Assembly: GCA_021161465.1 (NCBI GenBank)
Contig: JAGHAM010000007.1
Span: forward strand, 1 to 36,798
Direction of reading: 5' to 3'
Length of the DNA: 36,798 nt
DNA from: Candidatus Iainarchaeum sp.
Lineage (GTDB): Archaea; B1Sed10-29; WALL01; JAGHAM01
Shown here: one piece after another, positions 7,369-15,010 of the stretch
How positions within the stretch are numbered: position 1 is the stretch's first letter
How the letters are laid out: each line of letters begins with the position of its first letter
Position numbers and translations under genes: made by a program
The notes under the pieces: model-generated
What the model was told of the DNA's origin: nothing
Seen by the model: the letters and a program-made list of their open reading frames with translations, nothing else
Databases searched by the model: none

Positions 7369-7911
7369 TTACCCAAATATGCCACCCCGTGTTATCCCAG
7401 AGGCTATGATATGAGCCAGCCTCAATCCTTCTGGCAAGCTATCCCTTGAACAATCTTTGATTAAAAGCTTTGCCCCACTTTCTGTAGTCCCAGAGAATTG
7501 AAAAAACAACTTCCCATATTCCAGCAAAGGACCATTAGAGAGCACTGTAGCCCACTTCTTCTGTGGGTCTTGTGTTTTGTCAACGGCCCTCTTCAATGAC
7601 TCAAAGTCCGGCTTTTTTCTTGTAATTGATATTGTAGGCAAGCCGGTTTCCCTGCTAATCTCAGCTAAGTCAACAACGTTAAGCCCACCAAGGGCTATTC
7701 CATCGATGAAAATTGCATTCATGTTCTGGGGAGTTTCTTTCACAAGCTTGATAATGGTTGTTGTAGAGTCGTTTCCATCTATAGTAACTTTCCCTGCTAC
7801 CACATTTTCAACAGTGTCATTACCCCTCATCACAACACCAACTATAACTACTTCTCCCCTGAACTCAGAAAATGAGCCATCATCAAAACTTATGGTCCTT
7901 GGCTTGCCCAT
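7369..7911 (-). CDS. DUF99 (UPF0215) endonuclease V-like protein
   Basis: A 180-residue protein of the archaeal DUF99 family, which shares the RNase H-like fold with endonuclease V. The N-terminal SFDDGSF carries the paired acidic residues (10-11) typical of the family. MNAIFIDGIALGGLNVVDLAEIS in the middle matches the conserved Asp-Gly and Gly-x-Asn-x-x-Asp pattern, and the C-terminus ends with the family-like ASGITRGGI. Whether it cuts nucleic acid is not known. I chose the ATG at 7911 because GAGG lies seven bases upstream on the minus strand. A GTG at 7947 would add 12 residues and overlap rpo11. It lies between rpo11 and the signal peptidase gene in a tight operon. Confidence 0.82.
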   Translation of the reverse strand: MGKPRTISFDDGSFSEFRGEVVIVGVVMRGNDTVENVVAGKVTIDGNDSTTTIIKLVKETPQNMNAIFIDGIALGGLNVVDLAEISRETGLPTISITRKKPDFESLKRAVDKTQDPQKKWATVLSNGPLLEYGKLFFQFSGTTESGAKLLIKDCSRDSLPEGLRLAHIIASGITRGGIFG

Positions 7912-7927
7912 AGAACGCCTCGATAAA

Positions 7928-8209
7928 TCAGGCCTTAGCCATTTCACGGCTTAACTGCTTTTTGAAATCCTTACATTCACTGTCAAGCAAATCTATTGCA
8001 TCCTTGAGTGCATTAACTGGCTTTTTGTTTTTAGTCCTCAAAAACAAACGGGGCGTCCCTATCAAGGGGTGGTCTAACTCATAAACGGCCATTTCAACTC
8101 GCGGGTCCTTAAGTAAAGCCCAGCATAGCAACCCTGGATAAGAGTGCTCCTCGCCCTCAAGCTCAAAAACCAGTGAATTTTTGGTTTCCTCAATAACTGC
8201 AAACTTCAT
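7928..8209 (-). CDS. rpo11: DNA-directed RNA polymerase subunit Rpo11 (RpoL)
   Basis: A 93-residue small subunit of archaeal RNA polymerase, the homologue of eukaryotic RPB11 and of one half of the bacterial alpha dimer. It pairs with Rpo3 to nucleate enzyme assembly. The protein begins with ETKNSLVFELEGEEHSYPGLLCWALLKDP and contains the signature HPLIGTPRLFLRT, both diagnostic. Length is normal for the family. Its ATG overlaps the csl4 stop codon (ATGA at 8206-8209), so the two are translationally coupled; the csl4-rpo11 pairing recurs in other archaea. Confidence 0.94.
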   Translation of the reverse strand: MKFAVIEETKNSLVFELEGEEHSYPGLLCWALLKDPRVEMAVYELDHPLIGTPRLFLRTKNKKPVNALKDAIDLLDSECKDFKKQLSREMAKA

Positions 8210-8784
8210 CTTAGCAACCTCCCAGACCTGTAATCATCTGTTATCTTCCTTCTTTCCTTCCAACCACACTGTGGGCACTCTAGAACTCCCTCCTTCAACT
8301 CGAGGGGATGCCTGCATCTTGAGCAAAAAGCTTTAATGACACCATAGTGCTTGCCTTTGGTAGAAAGAGATATCCCATTCTGTGAAGCGTCTATGACCCT
8401 TGCCCTAATTATGTCACCAGGCTTTAACTCATCGTCAAGCGACTTAACGTACCCCTGTTTAATCTCACTGATTCTTAGGGTGGTAGGTATGCCTGCTGAG
8501 TTGTACCTGTGCTTACCATGCACCAATGGCGCCAGCTTAATGAACGCTACATTCTCAAAAGCTTTTTCAACAGAGCCAATTACCACGTCTCCCCTGCTGT
8601 GCTGTGCGGGTGTACTCACAGACGTTGTAACTTTGACTTCTCTTTTCTTCATATCCTCCAGTGGGACTCCAATTACTGCTGCTTTAACCCTTCCATCGTC
8701 TGAAAAGGCACCCTGCCCGGGGAGGAACACTTCCTCATTTGCTATGAAGTCTCCTGGAAACAAAAGTTTTGGCTGTTCTGTCAT
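8206..8784 (-). CDS. csl4: Exosome RNA-binding subunit Csl4
   Basis: A 192-residue cap protein of the archaeal exosome, which degrades and tails RNA. An N-terminal domain (LFPGDFIANEEVFLPGQGAF) is followed by an S1-like RNA-binding domain at about 60-147 and a C-terminal zinc ribbon with cysteine pairs FCSRC and CPQC (about 154/157 and 170/173). This three-part order is the standard Csl4 architecture. The ATG at 8784 is preceded by AGGTGG, and an in-frame GTG at 8793 sits inside that ribosome-binding site, so the ATG is preferred. It leads the operon csl4-rpo11-DUF99-signal peptidase and shares a TATA element with the divergent deacetylase gene. Confidence 0.93.
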   Translation of the reverse strand: MTEQPKLLFPGDFIANEEVFLPGQGAFSDDGRVKAAVIGVPLEDMKKREVKVTTSVSTPAQHSRGDVVIGSVEKAFENVAFIKLAPLVHGKHRYNSAGIPTTLRISEIKQGYVKSLDDELKPGDIIRARVIDASQNGISLSTKGKHYGVIKAFCSRCRHPLELKEGVLECPQCGWKERRKITDDYRSGRLLR

Positions 8785-8824
8785 GATTGCCACCTAGAAC
8801 TAAGTGGAATAGTTATGCGCGTGC

Positions 8825-8835
8825 TTATTTATAAA
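8825..8835. promoter_or_regulatory. Shared near-symmetrical TATA box of csl4 and the deacetylase gene
   Basis: TTATTTATAAA reads as an A/T box on both strands. Toward the minus strand it places the start about 20 nt before the csl4 ATG, leaving room for the AGGTGG site. Toward the plus strand it places the start near 8856, next to the ATGs at 8850 and 8859. I see no second TATA box in the 65-nt spacer, so it may drive both genes. Confidence 0.5.
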
Positions 8836-8849
8836 CTTGAGCAATCAAA

Positions 8850-9665
8850 ATGGGAGATATGCAACTAGTTTTCCATCCTATCTACCTAGAGCATGACACC
8901 GGGATGCACCCGGAGAATGCAGATAGGGTCAGGTGGGCACTGGAAGAGGATTACATAAAACCCAAAAGTGGAGAAAATTTCTTAGAACTAGTGCATTCAA
9001 AGGATTACATCAAACATGTTAAGGAATACTGCCAGTCTGGCTCCCCTCTGGACGCTGACACTCCAACAGGTCCAAAAAGTTACGACGCGGCCTGCTACGC
9101 TGTGGGTGGAGCTATAAAGGCTGCAGAGATTAACGGCTTCGCCTTGGTAAGGCCCCCGGGCCATCACGCCCCACATGGTGGGTTCTGCTTGTTCAACAAT
9201 ATGGCCATAGCTGCAATGCATCTAGCAAACAACGGCAAGAAAGTCTTGATTGTAGACTGGGATGCCCATCATGGCAATGGAACTCAGGAAACCGTGCTTG
9301 GCAACGAGAACCTCTGGTATTTCTCAACTCACCAATACCCATTTTACCCTGGAACTGGAGGAGAGAGTATTTCTAACTGCACCAACCTTCCACTAAGCCC
9401 CGGCACTGGTGACAGTGAATATATCAAGGCCATTGACTCTGTATTGCCAGGTATACTCAACGAATTTGAACCAGATATAATTGGTGTTTCAGCTGGGTTT
9501 GACTCCATGCTTGGTGACCCGCTAGCAAGCCTGCAGCTCACTGAAAAAAGCTACCTCCACATCTGCAAGCTCATTAAAGATTATGAAAAATTCTTTGTGC
9601 TTGAGGGTGGATATATTCCAGAAAACATCAAATCTGCTGTGAAGGCAATAACCTCGTTTTTCTAG
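8850..9665 (+). CDS. Histone deacetylase-superfamily (AcuC/APAH-like) amidohydrolase
   Basis: A 271-residue zinc-dependent deacetylase of the arginase/HDAC fold. Catalytic residues are all visible: paired histidines in RPPGHHAPHGGFCLFNN (105-106), zinc ligands Asp138 and His140 in DWDAHHGNGT, Asp218 in SAGFDSMLGDP, and the transition-state tyrosine in LEGGY (255). The PPGHHA...GFCLFNN pattern fits class II-like and bacterial/archaeal members. In archaea the substrate is not settled; acetylated chromatin proteins, other acetyl-lysines and acetylpolyamines are all possible. The true start may be the ATG at 8859 (MQLVFHP), which fits the TATA spacing slightly better. It converges on the large surface protein gene with 6 nt between stops. 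Confidence 0.9.
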   Translation: MGDMQLVFHPIYLEHDTGMHPENADRVRWALEEDYIKPKSGENFLELVHSKDYIKHVKEYCQSGSPLDADTPTGPKSYDAACYAVGGAIKAAEINGFALVRPPGHHAPHGGFCLFNNMAIAAMHLANNGKKVLIVDWDAHHGNGTQETVLGNENLWYFSTHQYPFYPGTGGESISNCTNLPLSPGTGDSEYIKAIDSVLPGILNEFEPDIIGVSAGFDSMLGDPLASLQLTEKSYLHICKLIKDYEKFFVLEGGYIPENIKSAVKAITSFF

Positions 9666-9671
9666 AAGACT

Positions 9672-12377
9672 TCAAAACAACTTTTTAGATTCCATCTGGC
9701 CGTCACAACCCTGGAAAGTGACCTCATAGGAGTGGCTTGTGTCTACCTTGACTGTTTTAGCGTAAAATGTATAGCACTTCTGCACATCCTCCTTGAGAAT
9801 TGTTTTTCCATCCTCCTTCAACTCAACCCACTTTATGCCATTTTCGTAGTTCACAAAATAAACCAGGTTTGTGGTTATAGGAGAGCGGTAGCTCACATCA
9901 ACTTCCTTTAATGTCGGAGTTTCAAGTGATGAATTCGTCGAGAGAAGCGCTTTGATTGTTGTGTTCTGGCTGCTGAAGCCTGGCGACGTGTTGTTTTCAA
10001 CTGTGCTCCATTGCCCATTGTTATCAAGCTGGAGTGTTACCCCCTGCTTGTCTGAATACCAGCTCACGTTGAAGAAATTCGCCTCTGCATCCAGGCTTAG
10101 TTTCCTGGACTTGAAATATCCAGATGGCAAATAGCCCTTCCTGGGACCGCCCAGCATCAAGAGGGTTTCTCCTGAGTTTGATTCGCCAAACGGCGCGCCA
10201 AACAAAGCATCACTGAAACCGTCCCCATCGAAATCAGCAGAAGTTGTTGAAGTACCGACCATCGCACCCGAAGCTACTGGACTGCCCATAAATATAGCGT
10301 AACTTGGGTAAGGCCTCTCTGGGGCATCTGATGGGCAATCATTGTCATCATAATCCACCTGACCATCAAGGTCATTGTCAACAGAGTCAAAGCAGTTCTC
10401 CTTGACATTGCATGAATAACCACGCGAGAATCCTGTGGATACTCCCATCACATAATTTTTAAGCGCGAGCCAATCAAGGAAGTCAACACTGCCATCGTTG
10501 TTTACATCCCCACAGCAAATTGGTTGGTCGCCCGTACCTGTACCATTCGCGCCTATTGAAAGCTCAGTCATAGACAGAAGTTCCATGGGGTCAAAACATA
10601 TAGGCTGTAAACCAAGCCCAATCACCCTACTCAACGTCATCAGGTCCCTGAAGTCAACTACATCGTCTCCGTTTACATCCCCAATGAACTGGCTCCCGCT
10701 GCACTTGTACTCAAAGTCGCTCAAGTTATACATTCCATCTAGGGGTCCATAAAATATATAGCCCATCCCGGAGTCAACATCACCAAAATAATCACTGGTC
10801 GGAGCCCCTATCAGAACATCATCAAAACCATCATCATCTGCATCCCCAATTCTGGAAACAGAGCTCCCGAACCCATCCCCAGGAAGCATTCCAATCATGG
10901 TTGCATTGGCATTGTTCAAGCTTATTGTTCCGTTTAAGGGCCCATAGAAAAGATATACTCTCCCAGGTATATCTTGATTTCCCGGCGCGCCAATAACTAT
11001 GTCTGACCTGTTGTCCCCGTTTACGTCATCAACTCCTGCAACAGAGTAGCCAGCTCTCCCGCCACGGATGTCTCCTACAAAGATTGCATTCGCCTGGTTT
11101 AGGTTATAGCTTCCTGAAAGGGGGCCATAAAATAGATAAGCCCGCCCTATGCCATAATCATAAGCCGAAACACCTATGAGAACATCGTCATAGCCATCTC
11201 CATTAACATCTCCTGCACCGGCAACACTGTAGTTAAACTCAAATCCTGCAAGCAGTATCTTGAAGGAAGCAGTTGCATCCCCCTCTGTCATGTCACCACT
11301 GATAGGCCCATCAAAGAGATAGGCTTTTGGGGGGGCTGAACCAGAGCACTTTGAGGATATAGAGGAACTCACGACGCTACCAACCAGTAGGTCATCATTG
11401 CCATCACCATCAACATCGCCAGCATTGGCAACTGAAGAGCCAAACTGCTCACACAGGGAACCATATATAGTTGCCTTAGCATTCGCAGGTGTTAGCACTC
11501 CAGAAACAGGAGAAGAGAATAAATAAACCGCACCACTGTGATACCCATTTTTGTCATTAGTTGGGGCCCCAACTGCAAGCATGGAACTAGGCTCAGCCAG
11601 GGTAGCCACAGACCAGCCAGCAAAGTCGCCTGGATTCCCTTTGATAACTGCCCTAGCATTCTGCAGACTTGCATCTGCTGTTGGCTCGGTTACATAAACT
11701 GCTCCAGAGTCAATTCCATTGATATCACTGGCAGGGGAGCCCACGGCTGCCTCCTGTTTTCCGCTGCCAAAATCTCCGGATGCAAGGGAAAAACCAGAAT
11801 TGCTGCCTGCCTCTCCAGTCAGCGTCGCGCTCTGGTGTGATAGTGGAGGTATGTTAAGCTTCTTGTACAGTTGGACACCCTCTCCTGAAACAGAAGTATT
11901 GTAAAAAGTACCATTCCTAAACTCATCAACTCCACTAACCCACGTCCCCGACAGCAAAGCAGGCGATGTTGCAAAGGCTATATCAGGAACCGAGTCACAG
12001 TTTGATATCACCACTTCCATTGGTGCTATACCCTTTCCATCTGAGGTTTCACCAAAAATCACAAACTTGCATTTCTTCGTTGGCATCACGCATTCCGCGT
12101 GCCCACCTGGCTTAATGGTAACGACCTTTCCAAAGTCGCACCTTACCCCATCATTTGTATCAAGATGGTCCAGGGTTATCGCGTCATTGGATGGGTTCGT
12201 AATGAGATATCTGCCCTTTGCCGGGTCGATTGGCTCAACAGAAACATAAAATGGAGCTTTTCCATTCTCGCCGGGACCTAGGATATAGACTGCAAAAAAG
12301 TAAACGCCAAGCACTGCCACTATCGCCACTGTTATCATAAGGACAATCGAAACTGTTTGGGAGATTCCTTTCCTCAT
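9672..12377 (-). CDS. Cell-surface FG-GAP propeller protein with inserted dockerin-like domain and pilin-like anchor
   Basis: A 901-residue exported protein. The N-terminus MRKGISQTVSIVLMITVAIVAVLGVYFF resembles an archaeal type IV pilin (class III) signal with a helix from about 8 to 34. About seven FG-GAP/integrin-alpha-type repeats follow: near 192-230, 250-288, 311-358, 381-420, 440-480, 500-545 and 707-745. Several carry calcium loops such as GDVNGDGYDD. Between the sixth and seventh repeats lies an insert (559-681) with two EF-hand-like dockerin repeats (GDVNGDDVVDFRDLM at 566-580, GDVNNDGSVDFLDW at 623-636) and an Asp-rich SVDNDLDGQVDYDDNDC loop at about 665-681. The remaining 150 residues are beta-rich. 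A TATA box is centred about 25 nt upstream of the ATG. It is probably a surface adhesion or scaffold protein; the partner is unknown. Confidence 0.85.
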   Translation of the reverse strand: MRKGISQTVSIVLMITVAIVAVLGVYFFAVYILGPGENGKAPFYVSVEPIDPAKGRYLITNPSNDAITLDHLDTNDGVRCDFGKVVTIKPGGHAECVMPTKKCKFVIFGETSDGKGIAPMEVVISNCDSVPDIAFATSPALLSGTWVSGVDEFRNGTFYNTSVSGEGVQLYKKLNIPPLSHQSATLTGEAGSNSGFSLASGDFGSGKQEAAVGSPASDINGIDSGAVYVTEPTADASLQNARAVIKGNPGDFAGWSVATLAEPSSMLAVGAPTNDKNGYHSGAVYLFSSPVSGVLTPANAKATIYGSLCEQFGSSVANAGDVDGDGNDDLLVGSVVSSSISSKCSGSAPPKAYLFDGPISGDMTEGDATASFKILLAGFEFNYSVAGAGDVNGDGYDDVLIGVSAYDYGIGRAYLFYGPLSGSYNLNQANAIFVGDIRGGRAGYSVAGVDDVNGDNRSDIVIGAPGNQDIPGRVYLFYGPLNGTISLNNANATMIGMLPGDGFGSSVSRIGDADDDGFDDVLIGAPTSDYFGDVDSGMGYIFYGPLDGMYNLSDFEYKCSGSQFIGDVNGDDVVDFRDLMTLSRVIGLGLQPICFDPMELLSMTELSIGANGTGTGDQPICCGDVNNDGSVDFLDWLALKNYVMGVSTGFSRGYSCNVKENCFDSVDNDLDGQVDYDDNDCPSDAPERPYPSYAIFMGSPVASGAMVGTSTTSADFDGDGFSDALFGAPFGESNSGETLLMLGGPRKGYLPSGYFKSRKLSLDAEANFFNVSWYSDKQGVTLQLDNNGQWSTVENNTSPGFSSQNTTIKALLSTNSSLETPTLKEVDVSYRSPITTNLVYFVNYENGIKWVELKEDGKTILKEDVQKCYTFYAKTVKVDTSHSYEVTFQGCDGQMESKKLF

Positions 12378-12394
12378 AATTCAATTTAAGAACG

Positions 12395-12407
12395 ATTTAT
12401 TTAAAAC
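12395..12407 (-). promoter_or_regulatory. TATA box of the FG-GAP surface protein gene
   Basis: On the minus strand this reads TTTTAAATAAATC, centred about 25 nt upstream of the ATG at 12377, consistent with a leaderless transcript. Confidence 0.55.
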
Positions 12408-12469
12408 CCTTGTGTTCCAATGGGAGTACATAGGCTAGGCGGACAAACAACAACCCACAAAAACCAAAA

Positions 12470-12480
12470 GTATTTAAACC
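12470..12480 (+). promoter_or_regulatory. TATA box of the SpoIIM/DUF95 gene
   Basis: GTATTTAAACC, centred 26-27 nt upstream of the ATG at 12502, preceded by an A-rich stretch. Consistent with a leaderless transcript. Confidence 0.55.
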
Positions 12481-12501
12481 CTAATTGAAAACTATTCGTT
12501 C

Positions 12502-13473
12502 ATGCTTGAATCCTTGATTAAGCCAGAGATACTGGAACACAAAAGCTATGAGATGTTTTTCATGGCTTTGGCCATAGGCGCGGTATCTATAACCATGGCT
12601 GCACTGATAACGCGGAACAACACACATCCTTATGCATCATACGCTACCGCTTACCTGGCAGTTGCATTTGCCTGCATAGCTACTGCTCCTATAATGGTGA
12701 GGATAATTCAGAAGGAAGAGAGAAAGGACGAGGTCACGAGGGCAGGGCCTTTTTTTGGTGGCTACTGGTGTGTGATAAAGACATATATTTTCTATTTCCT
12801 TGGTATTATAGTGATATTCTCTCTTGTATTTGCTCTCTTACCAATGGAAAAATCAAACCAACTTTTCTCTGCACAAATAGAAGAACTTGTTAGGATAAGA
12901 GGGGAAAGGATAGAGAACATAACGAACAGTAACTTAGCGGCAAACGTTGTGCGTACGGGAGCTGCCGTGAATAAAACAAATATTTTCTTTAAAATCTTGT
13001 TTAACAATTTGTCCGTGCTTACACTTGCACTTATCTTCTCATTCATATTTGGAGCTGGGGCTATATACATCATAACCTGGAATGCCTCTATAATTGGTGT
13101 TTTGATTGGTGCTGCTGCTAAAGAAGGTATTGGTCTAAAAGTTGGTGTTTGGGAGGCTGGAAAATTCATCGCGATTCACAATGCACTTCCACCTGAATGT
13201 TGCTCGATACTTGGGAGTATCACTCATGCAATTGGTAAAAACATCTTGGTGAGTTACTCTGTTGCCCTGCCTTGCTCCCTGTTAGCCCTCACACCGCATG
13301 GCATCTTTGAAATAAGCGCATACTTTATGGCCGGTCTTGTCGGAGGCATACTCTCAACAATCTCAGTTAACAACAAACTTCCAGACAGGGAAGTAATCCT
13401 ACATTCCACCATACTTCTCGCAGTTGCTATTGCATTCATATTCATCGGAGCAGCTATAGAAGCAGGGCTTTGA
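12502..13473 (+). CDS. SpoIIM/DUF95-family integral membrane protein
   Basis: A 323-residue membrane protein with about six helices and a long extracytoplasmic or cytoplasmic loop at roughly 110-165. The core SFIFGAGAIYIITWNASIIGVLIG and the PHGIFEISAYFMAGLVGGIL segment are diagnostic of the SpoIIM (stage II sporulation protein M, DUF95) family. In Bacillus SpoIIM takes part in septal peptidoglycan degradation; the archaeal role is not established and there is no sporulation here. A TATA box 26 nt upstream supports the start. The 3' end overlaps the convergent PF06695 gene by 20 nt. Confidence 0.82.
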   Translation: MLESLIKPEILEHKSYEMFFMALAIGAVSITMAALITRNNTHPYASYATAYLAVAFACIATAPIMVRIIQKEERKDEVTRAGPFFGGYWCVIKTYIFYFLGIIVIFSLVFALLPMEKSNQLFSAQIEELVRIRGERIENITNSNLAANVVRTGAAVNKTNIFFKILFNNLSVLTLALIFSFIFGAGAIYIITWNASIIGVLIGAAAKEGIGLKVGVWEAGKFIAIHNALPPECCSILGSITHAIGKNILVSYSVALPCSLLALTPHGIFEISAYFMAGLVGGILSTISVNNKLPDREVILHSTILLAVAIAFIFIGAAIEAGL

Positions 13474-13900
13474 AGCCAATGGATGCAAAAGTCACTATTA
13501 CGCCTGCTATCACTACACCAAGACTTATAGCTTTAAGGGCTTTGTCCCTGGGAACTCCTAAAAGGTATGCCGCCAAAGCACCAGAATATGCTCCAGTGCC
13601 TGGCCAAGGTATCATCACAAAGACCATCAAACCCAAGAACCCCCACCTATCCACATATCGGACTGCCTTCTTCTGAACTCTGTTTACCACCCTCCCCACA
13701 ATCTTCCAGTGCCTGACGAACCTGAAGAAGTGGTCTAAAAATAAGAAGGTTGGAAAAAGTAGCAAGATATTGGCTGCAACGCAAATGATGAGAACAACAA
13801 ATGGGTTGAGACCTGTGCTTATTCCATAAGGTATAGAACCCCTAAGCTCCACCCATGGAACCAGCGTTATTAGAACTAGGTATGCAAGCTCCTGAATCAT
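13454..13900 (-). CDS. Putative small multidrug export protein (PF06695 family)
   Basis: A 148-residue protein with about four membrane helices. The N-terminal VPWVELRGSIPYGISTGLNP and the central FVMIPWPGTGAYSGALAAYLLGV are characteristic of the family annotated as putative small multi-drug export proteins, whose transport function is weakly supported. The paired Pro-Trp and Gly-rich elements recall re-entrant loops of DedA/VTT-like transporters. Its ATG overlaps the stop codon of the SPFH gene (13897-13900), so it is translated from the same mRNA, which suggests the two proteins act in the same membrane patch. Confidence 0.75.
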   Translation of the reverse strand: MIQELAYLVLITLVPWVELRGSIPYGISTGLNPFVVLIICVAANILLLFPTFLFLDHFFRFVRHWKIVGRVVNRVQKKAVRYVDRWGFLGLMVFVMIPWPGTGAYSGALAAYLLGVPRDKALKAISLGVVIAGVIVTFASIGFKALLL

Positions 13901-14943
13901 TTCTTATCTTTCCTTGTCCTTTTCCTCAACTCTTCAATGATGTCCTCTTTCTTCGCACGTTTCCCTTCTCTTGCTCTCTCCAGGAGCAACTCATTGTACT
14001 TCTCCCTTAGCTCATCCTCAGTTGTTTTAGATGTGCTACCCATCCTGCCAGAAAGCCTTTCTGCCAAGTGTGTTAACTCTATTGGGAATATTATCTTACT
14101 TGACCTTCCCTCAGATATCTTCTCAAGTGCCTGTAAGTATAAATACTGCAATGCTGGGTCAGTAAGTTTTCCTGCAGCATCTCTCACCGCATCAATCCTT
14201 ATAGCCTGTGCCTTTGCAAGCTCCTCTGCAGCATACTTCTGCTGTTCTGCTGCCTTCCTCCTATGCATTGCATCCATAACTTCTGACGGTAGCTCTATGC
14301 TCTGTATCTCAACTTTAACAACACTTATGCCCCAATCTTTCGATATCTGCTCAAGGCCTTTTTGGAGGAGCCTGTTTATCATATCTACCTGGCTTATAAC
14401 AGACTCAAGCTCCATCTTGCCTACGATATCTCTTAGATGGGCCTCAACATAAGCTTTCACTGAAAGTGCAGGGTCCTCAACATTTATGACTGCCGCCTTT
14501 GGGTCGGTTATCTTTAGAAAGGATATGGCATCAACGGTCAAGACAATATTGTCCTTGGTGATGACCTTTTGTGGCTCTATGTTTGCTGTGAACACGCGCA
14601 GGTCAACCACCCTTGGGTCATCTATAAAAGGTATCAAAAACACCCATCCAGGCCCTGCAACCCTATGAAACTTACCATAGCGCAGTATGACGGCCCTCCT
14701 GTACTCAGGGAGCTCGATTATCATACCGGGAGATTTATAGTAGAGAACCGCAAGTATCACAAGGACGCCTATTAGTAATACCAGCTCATCGACGAACTGC
14801 ATAAAATACAGCACAACCAGAGCTAAAAATGCTAGAATCAGGAATATAACAAATGCTCCCGCCTCCTGCCCTTGGGGTCTCTTGTTGGAGGAAGTTATTG
14901 GGTTTATATCACGAAATTTGTTTCGTTTCATAGCTGCTGGCAT
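13897..14943 (-). CDS. SPFH/band 7 (stomatin/slipin) membrane protein
   Basis: A 348-residue protein with a basic N-terminus, two closely spaced hydrophobic segments (about 30-70) and a band 7/SPFH domain (about 72-280). The domain has the family hallmarks ELPEYRRAVILRYGKFHRVAGPGWVFLIPFID and DLRVFTANIEPQKVITKDN. A coiled-coil region EVMDAMHRRKAAEQQKYAAEELAKAQA follows, then a charged C-terminal tail rich in Lys/Glu/Arg. SPFH proteins oligomerise on membranes and organise local protein complexes. Archaeal slipins often pair with an NfeD-type protein; none is here, and a PF06695 protein is coupled instead. The ATG at 14943 is preferred over an upstream in-frame start at 14988, which would lie before the TATA box. 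An ATG at 14931 is also possible. Confidence 0.85.
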   Translation of the reverse strand: MPAAMKRNKFRDINPITSSNKRPQGQEAGAFVIFLILAFLALVVLYFMQFVDELVLLIGVLVILAVLYYKSPGMIIELPEYRRAVILRYGKFHRVAGPGWVFLIPFIDDPRVVDLRVFTANIEPQKVITKDNIVLTVDAISFLKITDPKAAVINVEDPALSVKAYVEAHLRDIVGKMELESVISQVDMINRLLQKGLEQISKDWGISVVKVEIQSIELPSEVMDAMHRRKAAEQQKYAAEELAKAQAIRIDAVRDAAGKLTDPALQYLYLQALEKISEGRSSKIIFPIELTHLAERLSGRMGSTSKTTEDELREKYNELLLERAREGKRAKKEDIIEELRKRTRKDKK

Positions 14944-14973
14944 TTGTGCACCCGAGTATAAAATCAAGCAGTA

Positions 14974-14984
14974 AGTATATAAAA
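14974..14984. promoter_or_regulatory. Shared TATA box between the SPFH and DUF373 genes
   Basis: AGTATATAAAA on the plus strand is centred about 32 nt before the DUF373 ATG at 15011. The same element reads TTTTATATACT on the minus strand, about 36 nt before the SPFH ATG at 14943. A second box, TTTTATACTC (minus strand, near 14955-14964), would suit an SPFH start at 14931. Confidence 0.45.
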
Positions 14985-15010
14985 ACATTGGTGTGTAAAA
15001 AATTAGTTAG

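Noticed and set aside
10730-11500. Apparent tandem DNA repeat in the surface protein gene
   Set aside because: The periodicity comes from protein-level FG-GAP repeats; nucleotide copies are diverged and not a separate repeat element.
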